From Rhodoplanes sp. (GTDB lineage: Bacteria > Pseudomonadota > Alphaproteobacteria > Rhizobiales > Xanthobacteraceae), in contig NZ_JACAAX010000009.1 in the NCBI RefSeq assembly GCF_013377085.1, positions 1-64,000 on the forward strand: DNA of 64,000 bases. The letters are read 5' to 3'. The translations under genes were made by a program, and so were the position numbers. Shown here in pieces: positions 21,565 to 30,543 of the stretch. Within the stretch, counting starts at the first letter, position 1; each line of letters begins with the position of its first letter. The notes beneath the pieces were generated by a model that searched no databases, was not told the DNA's origin, and was given only the letters and a program-made list of their open reading frames with translations.

Positions 21565-23592
21565 ATGCGCCGGATACCCTTGTTTCGATTGCTGCTCCTT
21601 CTCGTTTCGATCCCCGTGCTCGGCCTGGCCGTGTTCGGCACCCAGCTCGCCTGGGAGAGCTGGTCCCGCTACAGCGATCTGACGCGGGCGTCCTCCCTGC
21701 TGCGGCTCGCCGTCGCGACCAGCCGCCTGGCCACGGCGCTGCCCCCCGAGGCGACCGCCGAGCGGGAGCTGATCGCCGGCACCGGCGACCGCGCCCGCAC
21801 CGAGGAGCTGCGGCGCGTGGTCGACACGCTGTATGCCGGCTTCCGCGAAACAGTGACGCCCGACGTCCTCAAGCATCCGGCGATCGAGCGTCACGTGCGC
21901 GGGCTCGAGGACAAGATGCAGAAGGTCCGCGAGATCCGGCAGCAGATCGACGCCAAGGCGGTGCAGAACGTCGCCGCGGCGACGCTCGCGGTCGCGCCGA
22001 TGGTCGGCCAGGCGATCGATCTCGTCGGCAGCGCCTCCGCCATCGTCAGCGACGCAGTGCTGTCGCGCCGCATCGTCGCGCTCTACGCCACCTTGCAGTT
22101 CGCCGACAGCTCCCTGCTCCAGCGCGGGTCCGGCCTGGTGTCGCTGCAGGATGGCAAGCTGGCGCCCGACGCTTGGCTGCTTCTCAGCCGCGGCCTCGCC
22201 CTGAACGGTCCGTTCGGAAAGCTCTTCGTCGACTTTGCGCCGGCCGATGCCGTCGCGCTCTACACCAAGTTCGATGCGGCCAACGGCCGCGACCTGCAGG
22301 CCCTGCGCGACCTCGCCGTGAAGCCGACGGGCCAGCCGGCGTCGTCCTCTCAGATCAAGCGGTGGGAGGAGCTGAGCGCCGATCAGACGGCGTTGTTCGG
22401 CAAGATCGTCGGCGTGACGATCGACGGCATCAGCGCCGAGAACACGCAGATGCTGAGCGACGCCTGGCGCGGCCTGCTCGCCTATGTCGGCGTCGTCGCG
22501 GCGGTGTTCCTGGCCATGCTGGTGTTCGGCCGGACGGTGATGCGCATCGTGCGGGATCTGCTGGGGCAGCTCGTCGACGTCATCAACAGCATGCGGGACG
22601 GCAACTTCGCCATCGCGATCCCGCATCTCGATCGTGGCGACGAGATCGGCGCGATGGCGCGCGCCATCGAGGGCTTCCGCGAGAATTTCGTGCGGGCCCA
22701 GAAGGAGGAGGCGGAGCGCAAGGCCGCCGAGGCGGCGGCGCAGCGCAAGGCCGACATGAACCGGCTCGCCGGCGACTTCGAGGCGGCGGTCGGCGACATC
22801 ATCGACACGGTGTCGTCGGCGGCGACCGAGCTGGAGGCGACTGCGACGACGCTCACCCGCACGGCCGACACGACGCAGCAGAGGTCGGCGACGGTCAGCA
22901 CCGCCTCGGAAGAGGCCTCGACCAACGTCCAGGCCGTGGCGGCGGCGACCAACGAGATGACCTCCTCGATCGGCGAGATCGGCCGCCAGGTCCAGGCGTC
23001 GAGCCGGATTGCCGAGGCCGCCGTGAACCAGGCGGCCAAGACCGACGCCCGCGTCGGCGAGCTGTCGCAGGCGGCGAGCCGCATCGGCGACGTCGTCAAG
23101 ATGATCACGGCGATCGCCGAACAGACCAACCTGCTGGCGCTCAACGCCACCATCGAGGCGGCGCGCGCCGGCGAGGCCGGCCGCGGCTTCGCCGTGGTGG
23201 CCAACGAGGTGAAGGCGCTGGCCGCTCAGACCGGCAAGGCGACCGGCGAGATCGGCGCCCAGATCTCCGGCATGCAGGCGGCGACCCAGGAGTCGGTCGC
23301 GGCCATCAAGGAGATCAGCGGCACCATCGGCCAGATCGCCGAGATCGCCTCGGCGATCGCGGCGGCCGTCGAGGAGCAGGGCGCGGCGACGTCCGAGATC
23401 TCGCGCAACATCCAGCAGGCCGCGGCCGGCACGACCCAGGTGGCCGAGACCATCACGGAGGTGAGCCGCGGCGCCGAGGAAACCGGCGCGGCTTCGGGCG
23501 AGGTGTTGAGCGCGGCCGGCCAGCTCGCCACCGAGAGCAATCATCTGCGCACCGAGGTGGAAAAGTTCCTCGCCGGCGTGCGGGCGGCCTGA
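21565..23592 (+). CDS. Methyl-accepting chemotaxis protein, array member 7
   Basis: 675 aa. TM1 is at about residues 5-25 ([19 protein letters not shown]). A large helical periplasmic domain of about 275 residues follows, containing [23 protein letters not shown], with no Cache signature; TM2 is at about 306-325 ([17 protein letters not shown]). Then comes HAMP ([20 protein letters not shown]) and MA. From about residue 395 the sequence tracks member 5 closely, with an exactly shared 302-base DNA segment at 23122-23423. The sensor is unrelated to that of member 5, so this gene looks like a domain-swap product. Ligand unknown; it ends FLAGVRAA. Confidence 0.92.
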   Translation: MRRIPLFRLLLLLVSIPVLGLAVFGTQLAWESWSRYSDLTRASSLLRLAVATSRLATALPPEATAERELIAGTGDRARTEELRRVVDTLYAGFRETVTPDVLKHPAIERHVRGLEDKMQKVREIRQQIDAKAVQNVAAATLAVAPMVGQAIDLVGSASAIVSDAVLSRRIVALYATLQFADSSLLQRGSGLVSLQDGKLAPDAWLLLSRGLALNGPFGKLFVDFAPADAVALYTKFDAANGRDLQALRDLAVKPTGQPASSSQIKRWEELSADQTALFGKIVGVTIDGISAENTQMLSDAWRGLLAYVGVVAAVFLAMLVFGRTVMRIVRDLLGQLVDVINSMRDGNFAIAIPHLDRGDEIGAMARAIEGFRENFVRAQKEEAERKAAEAAAQRKADMNRLAGDFEAAVGDIIDTVSSAATELEATATTLTRTADTTQQRSATVSTASEEASTNVQAVAAATNEMTSSIGEIGRQVQASSRIAEAAVNQAAKTDARVGELSQAASRIGDVVKMITAIAEQTNLLALNATIEAARAGEAGRGFAVVANEVKALAAQTGKATGEIGAQISGMQAATQESVAAIKEISGTIGQIAEIASAIAAAVEEQGAATSEISRNIQQAAAGTTQVAETITEVSRGAEETGAASGEVLSAAGQLATESNHLRTEVEKFLAGVRAA

Positions 23593-23976
23593 GGCCCCAT
23601 CGACGGACCCCTCGCGGGTCGTCGGCGCGTTGTCCCGCGGCGGTGTCTCGCGGGCGGGTAGAGGCGTTCGAACAGCGGTGGCCGGCGCGTGCCGGCCATT
23701 CCGATTCCGCAAGCCGAGGCCGAGACCGGATCCGCGCCTGCGCGGTGCGATCGGAAAGTCCGATCGCGACAGCACTTCCGAACGACAACGCGCAGCTTTC
23801 GACAAGATCGACGCAATTGCATCGGTCAGATTGTCGCCGGACTGCAAAGACCTGATTAAAAGCCGATAAGTTCGGTCCACATCCTTGAAACGTCATCGGA
23901 ATACCGTCTGGCCGTCGACGACCTCGCCCCCGTCAACGGTCGGCGTGATCTCGTCGCAGGCTCGATGGGAATTCCA
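23593..23976. other. Intergenic gap with hairpin before MCP member 8
   Basis: 384 bases without a gene. An 8-base perfect stem (TGGCCGGC/GCCGGCCA, 23679-23698) about 90 bases past the stop of member 7 is a possible terminator without a T-run. The remainder shows no recognisable motif. Confidence 0.4.
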
Positions 23977-25668
23977 ATGTCGCTTCTCGCCAATGTCCGA
24001 CTCCTCCCGAAGATTCTGAGTGTCGTCTTTCTTCTCGCTGCGATTGCGGGCTTCGGGGCCTGGTATTCGAATCAGAAGATCCAGGCCGTGGACGCCGGTT
24101 ATGCACTGTTCATCGACAATGAAGCGATGGCGCTCGTCGCAGCGGCGCGATCCAATCGCTCGCTGTACCAATACGACATGCTGCTGTATCGCCTGATCGC
24201 CGAGACCGACGACGCGCAGAAGCGGAGCCTGCCGGCGGAGATCGACAAGGCCGTGGCGGCGGCGCAGCAGAGCCTGGCCGAGGTCAAGCGCAGGCTGCCG
24301 CGCATCACCGACCACCTCGTGGGTTACGAACGCAGCATCGGCGAGATCGTCGCAGCGGCGAGGCCGGTCGTCGACCTCGGGTTGCGCGGACAGCGGGACG
24401 AAGCCGTCGCGCAGATGCGAGGCCGTATCGATCCGATGCTCGGAAAGCTGTTCTCCGACATGGCCACGATGGCGATTGCGCTCAACAAGGACATCAAGCA
24501 GGGCGCGGCCGATCTGGGGGCCACCACGGTCGCGGCCCGCCAGTCGAGCTACGTGATCATCGGCGGCGGGATACTGATCGCGCTGCTGATCGGCTTCGCC
24601 GTCGCCCGGTTCGGGATCGCGCGGCCGATCATGTTGCTCACCGCCGGCATGCATCAGCTCGCGAACGGGAACTTCGACGTCGTGCTGGCCGGCGTCGGCC
24701 GCAAGGACGAGGTCGGCGAGATCGCCGAGGCGGTCGAGGCGTTCAAGATCAAGGCGGCCGAGAAGGCGCGTCGCGACGCCGAGGCGCAGGCCGAGGCCGG
24801 GCGGCAGGCCGCCGCCGAGCGCAAGTCGTCCATGTGCACGCTCGCCGACGAGTTCGAGGCGGCGATCGGCGGCGTGGTGGATACGGTGTCGACGGCCGCG
24901 ACCGAGCTCGAGGCCGCCGCCGGCACGCTGACGCACACGGCCGAGACCACCATGCAGCTCGCGGCCGCCGTCGCGACCGCGTCCGAGCAGGCCTCCGCCA
25001 ACGTCCAGAGCGTCGCCTCGGCGACCGACGAGATGACCTCGTCGGTCGACGAGATCAGCCGTCAGGTGCAGGAGTCGACCCGCATCGCCGGCGAGGCCGT
25101 CAAGCAGGCCGAGACGACCGACGGCCGCATCACCGAGCTCTCGCATGCCGCGCAGCGCATCGGCGACGTGGTCAAGCTGATCAACGCGATCGCCGAGCAG
25201 ACCAACCTGCTGGCGCTCAACGCGACCATCGAGGCGGCCCGCGCCGGCGAGGCCGGCAAGGGCTTCGCCGTCGTCGCCCAGGAGGTCAAGGCGCTCGCCG
25301 CCCAGACCGCCAAGGCGACCGGAGAGATCGCGACGCAGGTGTCCGGCATGCAGGCGTCGACGCAGGAGTCGGTCGCCGCCATCAAGGAGATCGGCGGCAC
25401 CATCTCCCGCATCTCGGAGATCGCGTCCTCGATCGCCGCGGCGATCGAGGAGCAGGGGGCTGCGACCGGCGAGATCGCCCGCAACGTCCAGCAGGCCGCC
25501 CAGGGGACCGCGCAGGTCGCCTCCAACATCACCGAGGTGAATCGCGGCGCCGGCGAGACCGGCGCGGCCTCCTCGCAGGTGCTGACCTCGGCGCAGTCGC
25601 TCGCCGGCGAGAGCAACCGCCTCAAGCTCGAGGTGGGGAATTTCCTCGCCGGCGTGCGGGCCGCCTGA
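23977..25668 (+). CDS. Methyl-accepting chemotaxis protein, array member 8, four-helix-bundle type
   Basis: 563 aa from ATG 23977, exactly the length of member 6, which supports this start over ATG 23965 (MGIP- extension). It also gives the matching N-terminus [16 protein letters not shown] and has GGGA upstream. TM1 is at about 11-32, the four-helix sensor contains [21 protein letters not shown]2 is at about 191-212, followed by HAMP with [18 protein letters not shown] and the MA domain. The hairpin tip has [10 protein letters not shown] where the others have [10 protein letters not shown]. Last member of the array; it converges with nfeD across a 24-base perfect palindrome. Confidence 0.93.
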   Translation: MSLLANVRLLPKILSVVFLLAAIAGFGAWYSNQKIQAVDAGYALFIDNEAMALVAAARSNRSLYQYDMLLYRLIAETDDAQKRSLPAEIDKAVAAAQQSLAEVKRRLPRITDHLVGYERSIGEIVAAARPVVDLGLRGQRDEAVAQMRGRIDPMLGKLFSDMATMAIALNKDIKQGAADLGATTVAARQSSYVIIGGGILIALLIGFAVARFGIARPIMLLTAGMHQLANGNFDVVLAGVGRKDEVGEIAEAVEAFKIKAAEKARRDAEAQAEAGRQAAAERKSSMCTLADEFEAAIGGVVDTVSTAATELEAAAGTLTHTAETTMQLAAAVATASEQASANVQSVASATDEMTSSVDEISRQVQESTRIAGEAVKQAETTDGRITELSHAAQRIGDVVKLINAIAEQTNLLALNATIEAARAGEAGKGFAVVAQEVKALAAQTAKATGEIATQVSGMQASTQESVAAIKEIGGTISRISEIASSIAAAIEEQGAATGEIARNVQQAAQGTAQVASNITEVNRGAGETGAASSQVLTSAQSLAGESNRLKLEVGNFLAGVRAA

Positions 25669-25680
25669 CGGCGGCGTGCG

Positions 25681-25704
25681 GGCGGCGTGACGCGTCACGC
25701 CGCC
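25681..25704. terminator. 24-base perfect palindrome between convergent MCP 8 and nfeD
   Basis: GGCGGCGTGACG followed immediately by its reverse complement, 12 bases past the MCP 8 stop and 7 bases before the nfeD stop. A palindrome with no spacer at a convergent junction suggests a bidirectional transcription stop; there is no T-run. Confidence 0.5.
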
Positions 25705-25711
25705 GTCGGCG

Positions 25712-26155
25712 TCAGTCGTCCACCCGCTCCACGTGGACGGTCGCCCCGTCGACATGGGTGACCTTGATGCGGCTGCCGGCCGGAGCGTCGCTGCCGGTGA
25801 CGCGCCAGATCGTGTCGTCGACCGCGATCGTGCCGGCGCCGCCGACGATCGGCCGCTCCAGCGTGAAGATGCGGCCGACCATCGCCTCGATGCGCCGGTT
25901 CAGGAACGGCTGGTCGCTGGTCTGGCCGGCGCGGGCGAGCCGGCGCCACAGCGGGATGGCGGCGAGCGAGATCAGCGCGAAGGCGAGCCACTGGAGCTGC
26001 CAGCCCCAGGCGATCACGAACGACACCAGGCCGACGATCAGGGCGGCGATACCGAGCCACAAGAGGAAGATGCCGGGCACCATGATCTCGGCGATCAGCA
26101 GCACGGCGGCCGCCGTCAGCCAGCCCCAGGGGCCGAGCGCGGAGAGGATCGACAT
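25712..26155 (-). CDS. NfeD-family membrane protein
   Basis: 147 aa. The N-terminal two thirds is hydrophobic with about three membrane segments (LGPWGWLTAAAVLLIAEI, GIFLLWLGIAALIVGLVSFVIA, WLAFALISLAAIPLW). The C-terminal about 60 residues form the OB-fold domain typical of short NfeD proteins (RPIVGGAGTIAVDDTIWRVT... VTHVDGATVHVER). Members of the family pair with stomatin/SPFH proteins and are proposed to assist membrane microdomain quality control. The start lies 3 bases beyond the stop of the SPFH gene, so the two are one operon, in the common SPFH-NfeD order. Confidence 0.9.
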   Translation of the reverse strand: MSILSALGPWGWLTAAAVLLIAEIMVPGIFLLWLGIAALIVGLVSFVIAWGWQLQWLAFALISLAAIPLWRRLARAGQTSDQPFLNRRIEAMVGRIFTLERPIVGGAGTIAVDDTIWRVTGSDAPAGSRIKVTHVDGATVHVERVDD

Positions 26156-26158
26156 GGC

Positions 26159-27151
26159 TCACCTCGCAGGCTGCGGCGGCGGCACGGACGGGCCGGTCGG
26201 CGCCCGGCCGGCAGGCCGCGCCGCGGTCGCCCGGTCCTCGAAGGTCGCCTTGGCGATCTCGGCGATGCCGGCGAGCGAGCCGAGCACGCCGGTCACCTCG
26301 ATCGGCAGCATCAGCACCTTCTGGTTCGGCGAGCGGGCCAGCTCGGCGAAGGCCTTGAGGTACTTTTCGGCGATGAAGTAGTTCAGCGCGGCGACGTCGC
26401 CGCGGGCGACCGCCTCGCTGACCATCTCGGTCGCCTTGGCCTCGGCCTGGGCCGATCGCTCGCGCGCCTCGGCGTCGCGGAACGCCGCCTCGCGGCGGCC
26501 TTCGGCCTCGAGGATCTGCGACTGCTTGGCGCCCTCGGCGCGCAGGATGTCCGACTGCCGCTGGCCCTCCGCCGTGAGGATCTCGGCGCGCTTCTCGCGC
26601 TCCGCCTTCATCTGCCGGCCCATCGCGTTGACGAGGTCGGCGGGCGGGTAGATGTCCTTGATCTCGATGCGGTTGACCTTGATGCCCCAGGCCGAGACGG
26701 CGGCATCCACCACCCGCAGCAGCCGGACATTGATCTCGTCGCGATGCGACAGCATCTGGTCGAGATCCATCGAGCCCATCACGGACCGGATATTGGTCAT
26801 GGTCAGCTTGATGATCGCGAGGTCGAGCTGCGCCACCTCGTAGCTCGCCTTGACGGCGTCGACGACCTGGAAGAAGGCGACGCCGTCGACCGTGACGCTG
26901 GCATTGTCCTTGGTGATGACCTCCTGCTGGGGGATGTCGATCACCTGCTCCATCACGTTGATCTTGCGACCGATCCGGTCGACGAACGGAACGATCAGGT
27001 TGAGCCCGGGGTCGAGCCGCCGCGTGTAGCGGCCGAACCGCTCGACCGTCCATTCGAACCCCTGGGGGACCGTCTTGACCCCCAGAAAGACCGTCAGGAT
27101 GGCGAGCAGGACGAGGATGACGATGAAAACGTCGAGGCCGCCCAAAATCAT
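26159..27151 (-). CDS. SPFH/band-7 (stomatin-like, QmcA-type) membrane protein
   Basis: 330 aa. A single N-terminal membrane segment (about residues 5-24, VFIVILVLLAILTVFLGVK) is followed by the band-7 domain: VPQGFEWTVERFGRYTRRLDPGL, IDIPQQEVITKDNASVTVDG and DQMLSHRDEINVRLL. A long charged helical region (about 190-265, rich in AEG/EAR repeats) predicts oligomerisation. Such proteins form membrane scaffolds that associate with proteases. It is upstream of and coupled to nfeD. The Pro-rich C-terminus (GRAPTGPSVPPPQPAR) is not conserved in the family core. Confidence 0.92.
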   Translation of the reverse strand: MILGGLDVFIVILVLLAILTVFLGVKTVPQGFEWTVERFGRYTRRLDPGLNLIVPFVDRIGRKINVMEQVIDIPQQEVITKDNASVTVDGVAFFQVVDAVKASYEVAQLDLAIIKLTMTNIRSVMGSMDLDQMLSHRDEINVRLLRVVDAAVSAWGIKVNRIEIKDIYPPADLVNAMGRQMKAEREKRAEILTAEGQRQSDILRAEGAKQSQILEAEGRREAAFRDAEARERSAQAEAKATEMVSEAVARGDVAALNYFIAEKYLKAFAELARSPNQKVLMLPIEVTGVLGSLAGIAEIAKATFEDRATAARPAGRAPTGPSVPPPQPAR

Positions 27152-27337
27152 CGAAGCGCTCCCGTTGTGAATCCGGCGCGAAGTGTGGCGACGCAGCGAT
27201 CATACCGCAAGCGCGGCGCGCGTCCTCACGGATTCGAGACCCGATGTTTAGGCCGATGGGGCGGCTGCGCGGTTCACGGGCGGCACGGGCGCGGCGCGAA
27301 ATTCGACCGTGAGCGTCAACGAGGCGTCATCGTGCCG

Positions 27338-28495
27338 TCAGGCGTCGATCCAGCCCTTCAGCTCGCGCAGCACGACGGTGCGGATCACCTCCATGCCGGG
27401 GCCGCCGTCGTTGAGGCAGGGGATCGCCGCGAAATTCACGCCGCCATGCTCCAGGAAGATCTCGGCGTTCTCGCCGGCGATCTCCTCCAGCGTCTCCAGG
27501 CAGTCGGCCGTGAAGCCGGGCGTCACCACGGCGAGGCTCTTCACCCCGCTCTCGGCCAGCCCCTTGACGGTCATGTCGGTGTAGGGCTGCAGCCATTCGG
27601 CGCGGCCGAAGCGCGACTGGAAGGTCAGCCGGAACCGGTCTGCGTCCATGCCGAGCCGCGCCGCCAGCAGCCGATGGGTCTTGGCGCAGTGGCAGTAATA
27701 GGGATCGCCCTTGTCGAAATACTCCTTCGGGATGCCGTGGAAGGAGGCGATCAGGATGTCGGGCGTGAAGGCGAGCTTGCCGAGCTCCAGCTCGATCGAG
27801 CGGGCGAGGGCGTCGATATAGACCGGGTCGTCGTACCAGGGCGCGGCGACCCGCAGGGTCGGCTGCCAGCGCATCCGCATCAGGGCCCGGAACGCCTCGT
27901 CGCACACGGTCGCCGTGGTGGCGGCGGCGTATTGGGGATAGAGCGGCACCAGCAGGATGCGGTCGCAGCCGCGCGCCTGCAGGGCCTGGAGTCGCGACTC
28001 CATCGAGGGGTTGCCGTAGCGCATCGCCCAGTCGACGACGAGCCGGTCGTCGACGCCCGCGAGGCTCGCGGCGAGCTGGTCGCTCTGCGACCTTGTGATG
28101 GTCTTGAGCGGCGACTCGTTCCTCTCCTGGTTCCAGATCTTGTCGTAGTCGCGCCCCTTCTGGGCCGGACGATTGCGCAGGATGATGACGTTGAGGACCA
28201 GCTTCCAGATCAGGCTGTTTTCCTCGATCACACGCCGGTCGGAGAGGAACTCCTTGAGGTATTTACGTACCGAAACCGCGTCGGTGGCGTCGGGGGTGCC
28301 GAGATTGACGATCAGCACGCCGATGCGGCCGCTCTCGACCGGCGGGTGGTCGGCCGGCCGGTGCGACGCCGCCGGCCGCGGACCGGAGCTGCCGGCCGTC
28401 CGCGCGACTGCCCCGGCGGATGCCCGATCCGTGGCGTCGGACCCCAGGGTGGGGCTCTCCTCGCGGGAATCGGGGGGCAGGATGCTCTCGTTCAT
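27338..28495 (-). CDS. hemH: Ferrochelatase
   Basis: 385 aa. Inserts Fe2+ into protoporphyrin IX, the last step of haem synthesis. The core begins GRIGVLIVNLGTPDATDAV, and contains the active-site SFHGIP stretch (catalytic His), the LVPLYPQYAAATTATV pattern and PGFTADCLETLEEI near the end. Start ATG 28495 leaves about 60 extra Pro/Ala/Ser-rich N-terminal residues before the conserved core, longer than usual, so a downstream start is possible, but no Met or good alternative start is seen before the core. A longer frame to 28609 begins with a poly-Pro run and is not convincing. It is upstream of the SPFH gene on the same strand, with a gap of 186 bases. Confidence 0.93.
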   Translation of the reverse strand: MNESILPPDSREESPTLGSDATDRASAGAVARTAGSSGPRPAASHRPADHPPVESGRIGVLIVNLGTPDATDAVSVRKYLKEFLSDRRVIEENSLIWKLVLNVIILRNRPAQKGRDYDKIWNQERNESPLKTITRSQSDQLAASLAGVDDRLVVDWAMRYGNPSMESRLQALQARGCDRILLVPLYPQYAAATTATVCDEAFRALMRMRWQPTLRVAAPWYDDPVYIDALARSIELELGKLAFTPDILIASFHGIPKEYFDKGDPYYCHCAKTHRLLAARLGMDADRFRLTFQSRFGRAEWLQPYTDMTVKGLAESGVKSLAVVTPGFTADCLETLEEIAGENAEIFLEHGGVNFAAIPCLNDGGPGMEVIRTVVLRELKGWIDA

Positions 28496-28675
28496 CGTTG
28501 CTCGGATCGATGGCTCGACCTGAGCGAATAGCAGGCCCGGCGCGCCGCAGCCAGACCCCACAAGGCGATCCGATGCGGCGATTGGCGGCGGCGGGGGGGG
28601 TACGATCACGTCCCGTGGGGTGTCGTCGCCGGCGGCAGGTCACCGCGTGGGCGGTTGTGCCGGCGGTCGAGGAGC

Positions 28676-29050
28676 CTACTCCTCCAACTGGCGCAGCCGA
28701 CGCCTCAGCCGCTCGTTCTCGGCCCGGAGGCGGCGGATGCGGTCGGCCTCGAACGCGTCGGGGGGCGCGGCCGGGCCGGTGTGCTGGGCCGTGATCTCGA
28801 CGCCGAGCGCGTCGTTGCGGCGCCAGCGGGTGCGCACCCGATAGGCCGTCTTGGTCTTGGCGATGGTCAGGTCGAAGGCGTCGGGAACGCGTTCGGCGCC
28901 ATCGACGAACAAGAGCGCGCCGCCCTCGGACTGGTCGCGCACCACGCAGTCGGCACTGAGATTCTGTTGCGAGAAGGTGAGACGGCCCCCGAGATAGGAC
29001 GGGGAACGCTGCTCCTTGCGACGGTTCGTTTCCTTGCCCGGGTCCGACAT
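28676..29050 (-). CDS. Small PilZ-domain protein with C-terminal coiled coil (copy 1)
   Basis: 124 aa. The PilZ core is seen as RRKEQRSPSYLGGRL (the RxxxR region), VVRDQSEGGALL (D-x-S-x-x-G) and GVEI. PilZ domains bind cyclic di-GMP; here the first motif is RRKEQR and the second D-Q-S-E-G-G, compatible with binding. About 30 C-terminal residues (ADRIRRLRAENERLRRRLRQ) form a leucine-zipper-like helix, suggesting dimerisation. Start ATG 29050 has a strong GGAGG 4-5 bases upstream. A paralogue lies 258 bases upstream on the same strand, with a paired-palindrome repeat between them. Confidence 0.85.
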   Translation of the reverse strand: MSDPGKETNRRKEQRSPSYLGGRLTFSQQNLSADCVVRDQSEGGALLFVDGAERVPDAFDLTIAKTKTAYRVRTRWRRNDALGVEITAQHTGPAAPPDAFEADRIRRLRAENERLRRRLRQLEE

Positions 29051-29177
29051 GGGCGCCTCCTGCCAATGTCGAATTGTGCGGGGTTGCGCGCCCCGCGGCA
29101 AGCCGAGCCTCGATTGAACCTTAACGCGATCGTTCGGAATGTCGTCGATTTATACCAGCCGTCACATACTCCGACTC

Positions 29178-29268
29178 GTCATACGCGGGCTCGACCCGCG
29201 TATCCATCTCTAGAAAAGAATTTATTTTCAGTAGCTTGATGGATGGCCGGGGCAAGCCCGGCCATGAC
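29178..29268. repeat. Paired-palindrome intergenic repeat, copy 3 (subfamily A, complete ends)
   Basis: Two inward palindromes (GTCATACGCGGGCTCGACCC... and ...GGGCAAGCCCGGCCATGAC). The flanks show inverted ends ATACCAGCC (29152-29160) and GGCTGGTAT (29291-29299), giving a 148-base unit resembling a miniature element. It lies exactly between the two pilZ paralogues. Confidence 0.85.
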
Positions 29269-29307
29269 GCGAGGGGGCGAAACCAGTGAGGGCTGGTATT
29301 ACGCCGA

Positions 29308-29658
29308 TCAGGTCTCCTCGTGGAGGCGACGCTCGAGGGCTTCGTTCGCCGCCTCGAGCTCGCGGATGCGCCGGGCCAGGGAGATCGGGATCGGCGCGTC
29401 GGCGGCCGGCGGGTCGGCGATCTCCACGCCGATGGCGTCCACGGTGCGCCAGCGGGCCCGCACCCGGACCTCGGTCGACTTGCGCGGGATCGCCAGGTCG
29501 AACTCGTCCGGCACGAAGACGCCGTTGTGCACGGCGAGCCGCGCGCCGGTCGCCGACGTGTTCCGGATCAGGCAGTCGACCGCGGCAAACCGGTCGGCGA
29601 AGCTGATCCGGCCCCTGAGATAAGCGGGCCATCGCTGCTCGCGGCGGCGGTCCTGCAT
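29308..29658 (-). CDS. Small PilZ-domain protein with C-terminal coiled coil (copy 2)
   Basis: 116 aa. PilZ core: MQDRRREQRWPAYLRGRI, CLIRNTSATGARL (N-x-S-x-x-G, Asn in place of the usual Asp) and VRVRARWRTVDAIGVEI. It ends in a helix IRELEAANEALERRLHE, a probable coiled coil like that of copy 1. The Asn at the D-x-S-x-x-G position could alter cyclic di-GMP affinity, which is an inference only. Preceded by GGGGAAG. Possibly transcribed together with copy 1. Confidence 0.83.
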   Translation of the reverse strand: MQDRRREQRWPAYLRGRISFADRFAAVDCLIRNTSATGARLAVHNGVFVPDEFDLAIPRKSTEVRVRARWRTVDAIGVEIADPPAADAPIPISLARRIRELEAANEALERRLHEET

Positions 29659-30021
29659 GGCTCTTCCCCTCGATCGACAACTCCCGCCGAGAGCGTACCC
29701 CCCCGCGTCGCGGTTGCAACGGAATGGTTAGGAAAGGGTTAATCGGTTTGGATGAGATGACTGTTTCATGACACCGACGCTACAGCATGCAACCGTCGGC
29801 GCGGGTTGCGCGTGCCACGTGCCGATGGCGACCAAATAATGCGTAGCGGCTAGTCAGCTATTGCCGAGTTTTGTCATGTTCTGAATAGAGGAACGCCTTC
29901 GGATGCCGAAATCGTCACACTATAACCGGCCGTGCCTAATCTTTTTGCGGCGCGGTGTAGCCATTCATTTACCACCTCTCCGCCAAATTAACCGCACTGA
30001 TTCAGGAATGGGAAGAGGGCC
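29659..30021. other. Divergent intergenic region before the Aer-like pair
   Basis: 363 bases without a gene, AT-richer towards 29820-30000. It presumably holds the promoters of the pilZ gene (minus) and of the PAS gene (plus). A clear GGGAAGAGGG ribosome site at about 30008-30018 precedes the GTG start of the PAS gene. No other motif could be fixed. Confidence 0.4.
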
Positions 30022-30543
30022 GTGTCATTACGCGCGACGCCGACAGATCGTGAAATTCATTTCAGCCCGGATGACCTGATCGTCTCGAAGACCGACCTCA
30101 AGGGCCGCATCACATACGCCAACAAGGTGTTCTGTGACGTGTGCGGCTACGGCGAGGCCGAGCTGATGGGACAGCCGCACAGCATCATCCGGCATCCGGA
30201 CATGCCGCGGGCCGTGTTCAAGCTGTTGTGGGACACCATCCAGGACCGCCGCGAGGTGTTCGCCTATGTGAAGAACATGGCGCGCAACGGCGACTTCTAC
30301 TGGGTGTTCGCCCATGTCACGCCGTCGTTGAACGAGCGGCACGAGATCGTCGGCTTCCACTCGAACCGGCGCGTCCCTGAGCGAAGCGCCATCGCGGCGA
30401 TCTCGCCCATCTATGCCGAGGTGCTGCGCGAGGAAGCGCGCCACGCCAACGGCAAGGATGCCCTCGCGGCCGGCTATCGCCGGCTGATCGATTTCGTCAA
30501 TGCCCAAGGCGTGCCCTACGATGAACTCGTCTTCGCTCTCTGA
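30022..30543 (+). CDS. Stand-alone PAS protein of the Aer (FAD-redox) type
   Basis: 173 aa soluble protein. The PAS domain closely follows the N-terminus of the E. coli aerotaxis receptor: [40 protein letters not shown] and [18 protein letters not shown]. The RHPDMP and W residues correspond to positions needed for FAD binding in Aer (established for E. coli Aer). There is no membrane or signalling domain; instead the next gene supplies a membrane MCP and overlaps this one by 23 bases. The start is a GTG with a strong Shine-Dalgarno. Inferred role: redox/energy sensing by association with its overlapping partner. Confidence 0.88.
   Translation: MSLRATPTDREIHFSPDDLIVSKTDLKGRITYANKVFCDVCGYGEAELMGQPHSIIRHPDMPRAVFKLLWDTIQDRREVFAYVKNMARNGDFYWVFAHVTPSLNERHEIVGFHSNRRVPERSAIAAISPIYAEVLREEARHANGKDALAAGYRRLIDFVNAQGVPYDELVFAL

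Noticed and set aside
29716-29752. Possible CtrA-like site (TTAG-N7-TTAA) before the PilZ gene
   Set aside because: One half-site mismatched, and other TTAA pairs in the window have wrong spacing; not distinguishable from chance in AT-rich spacers.
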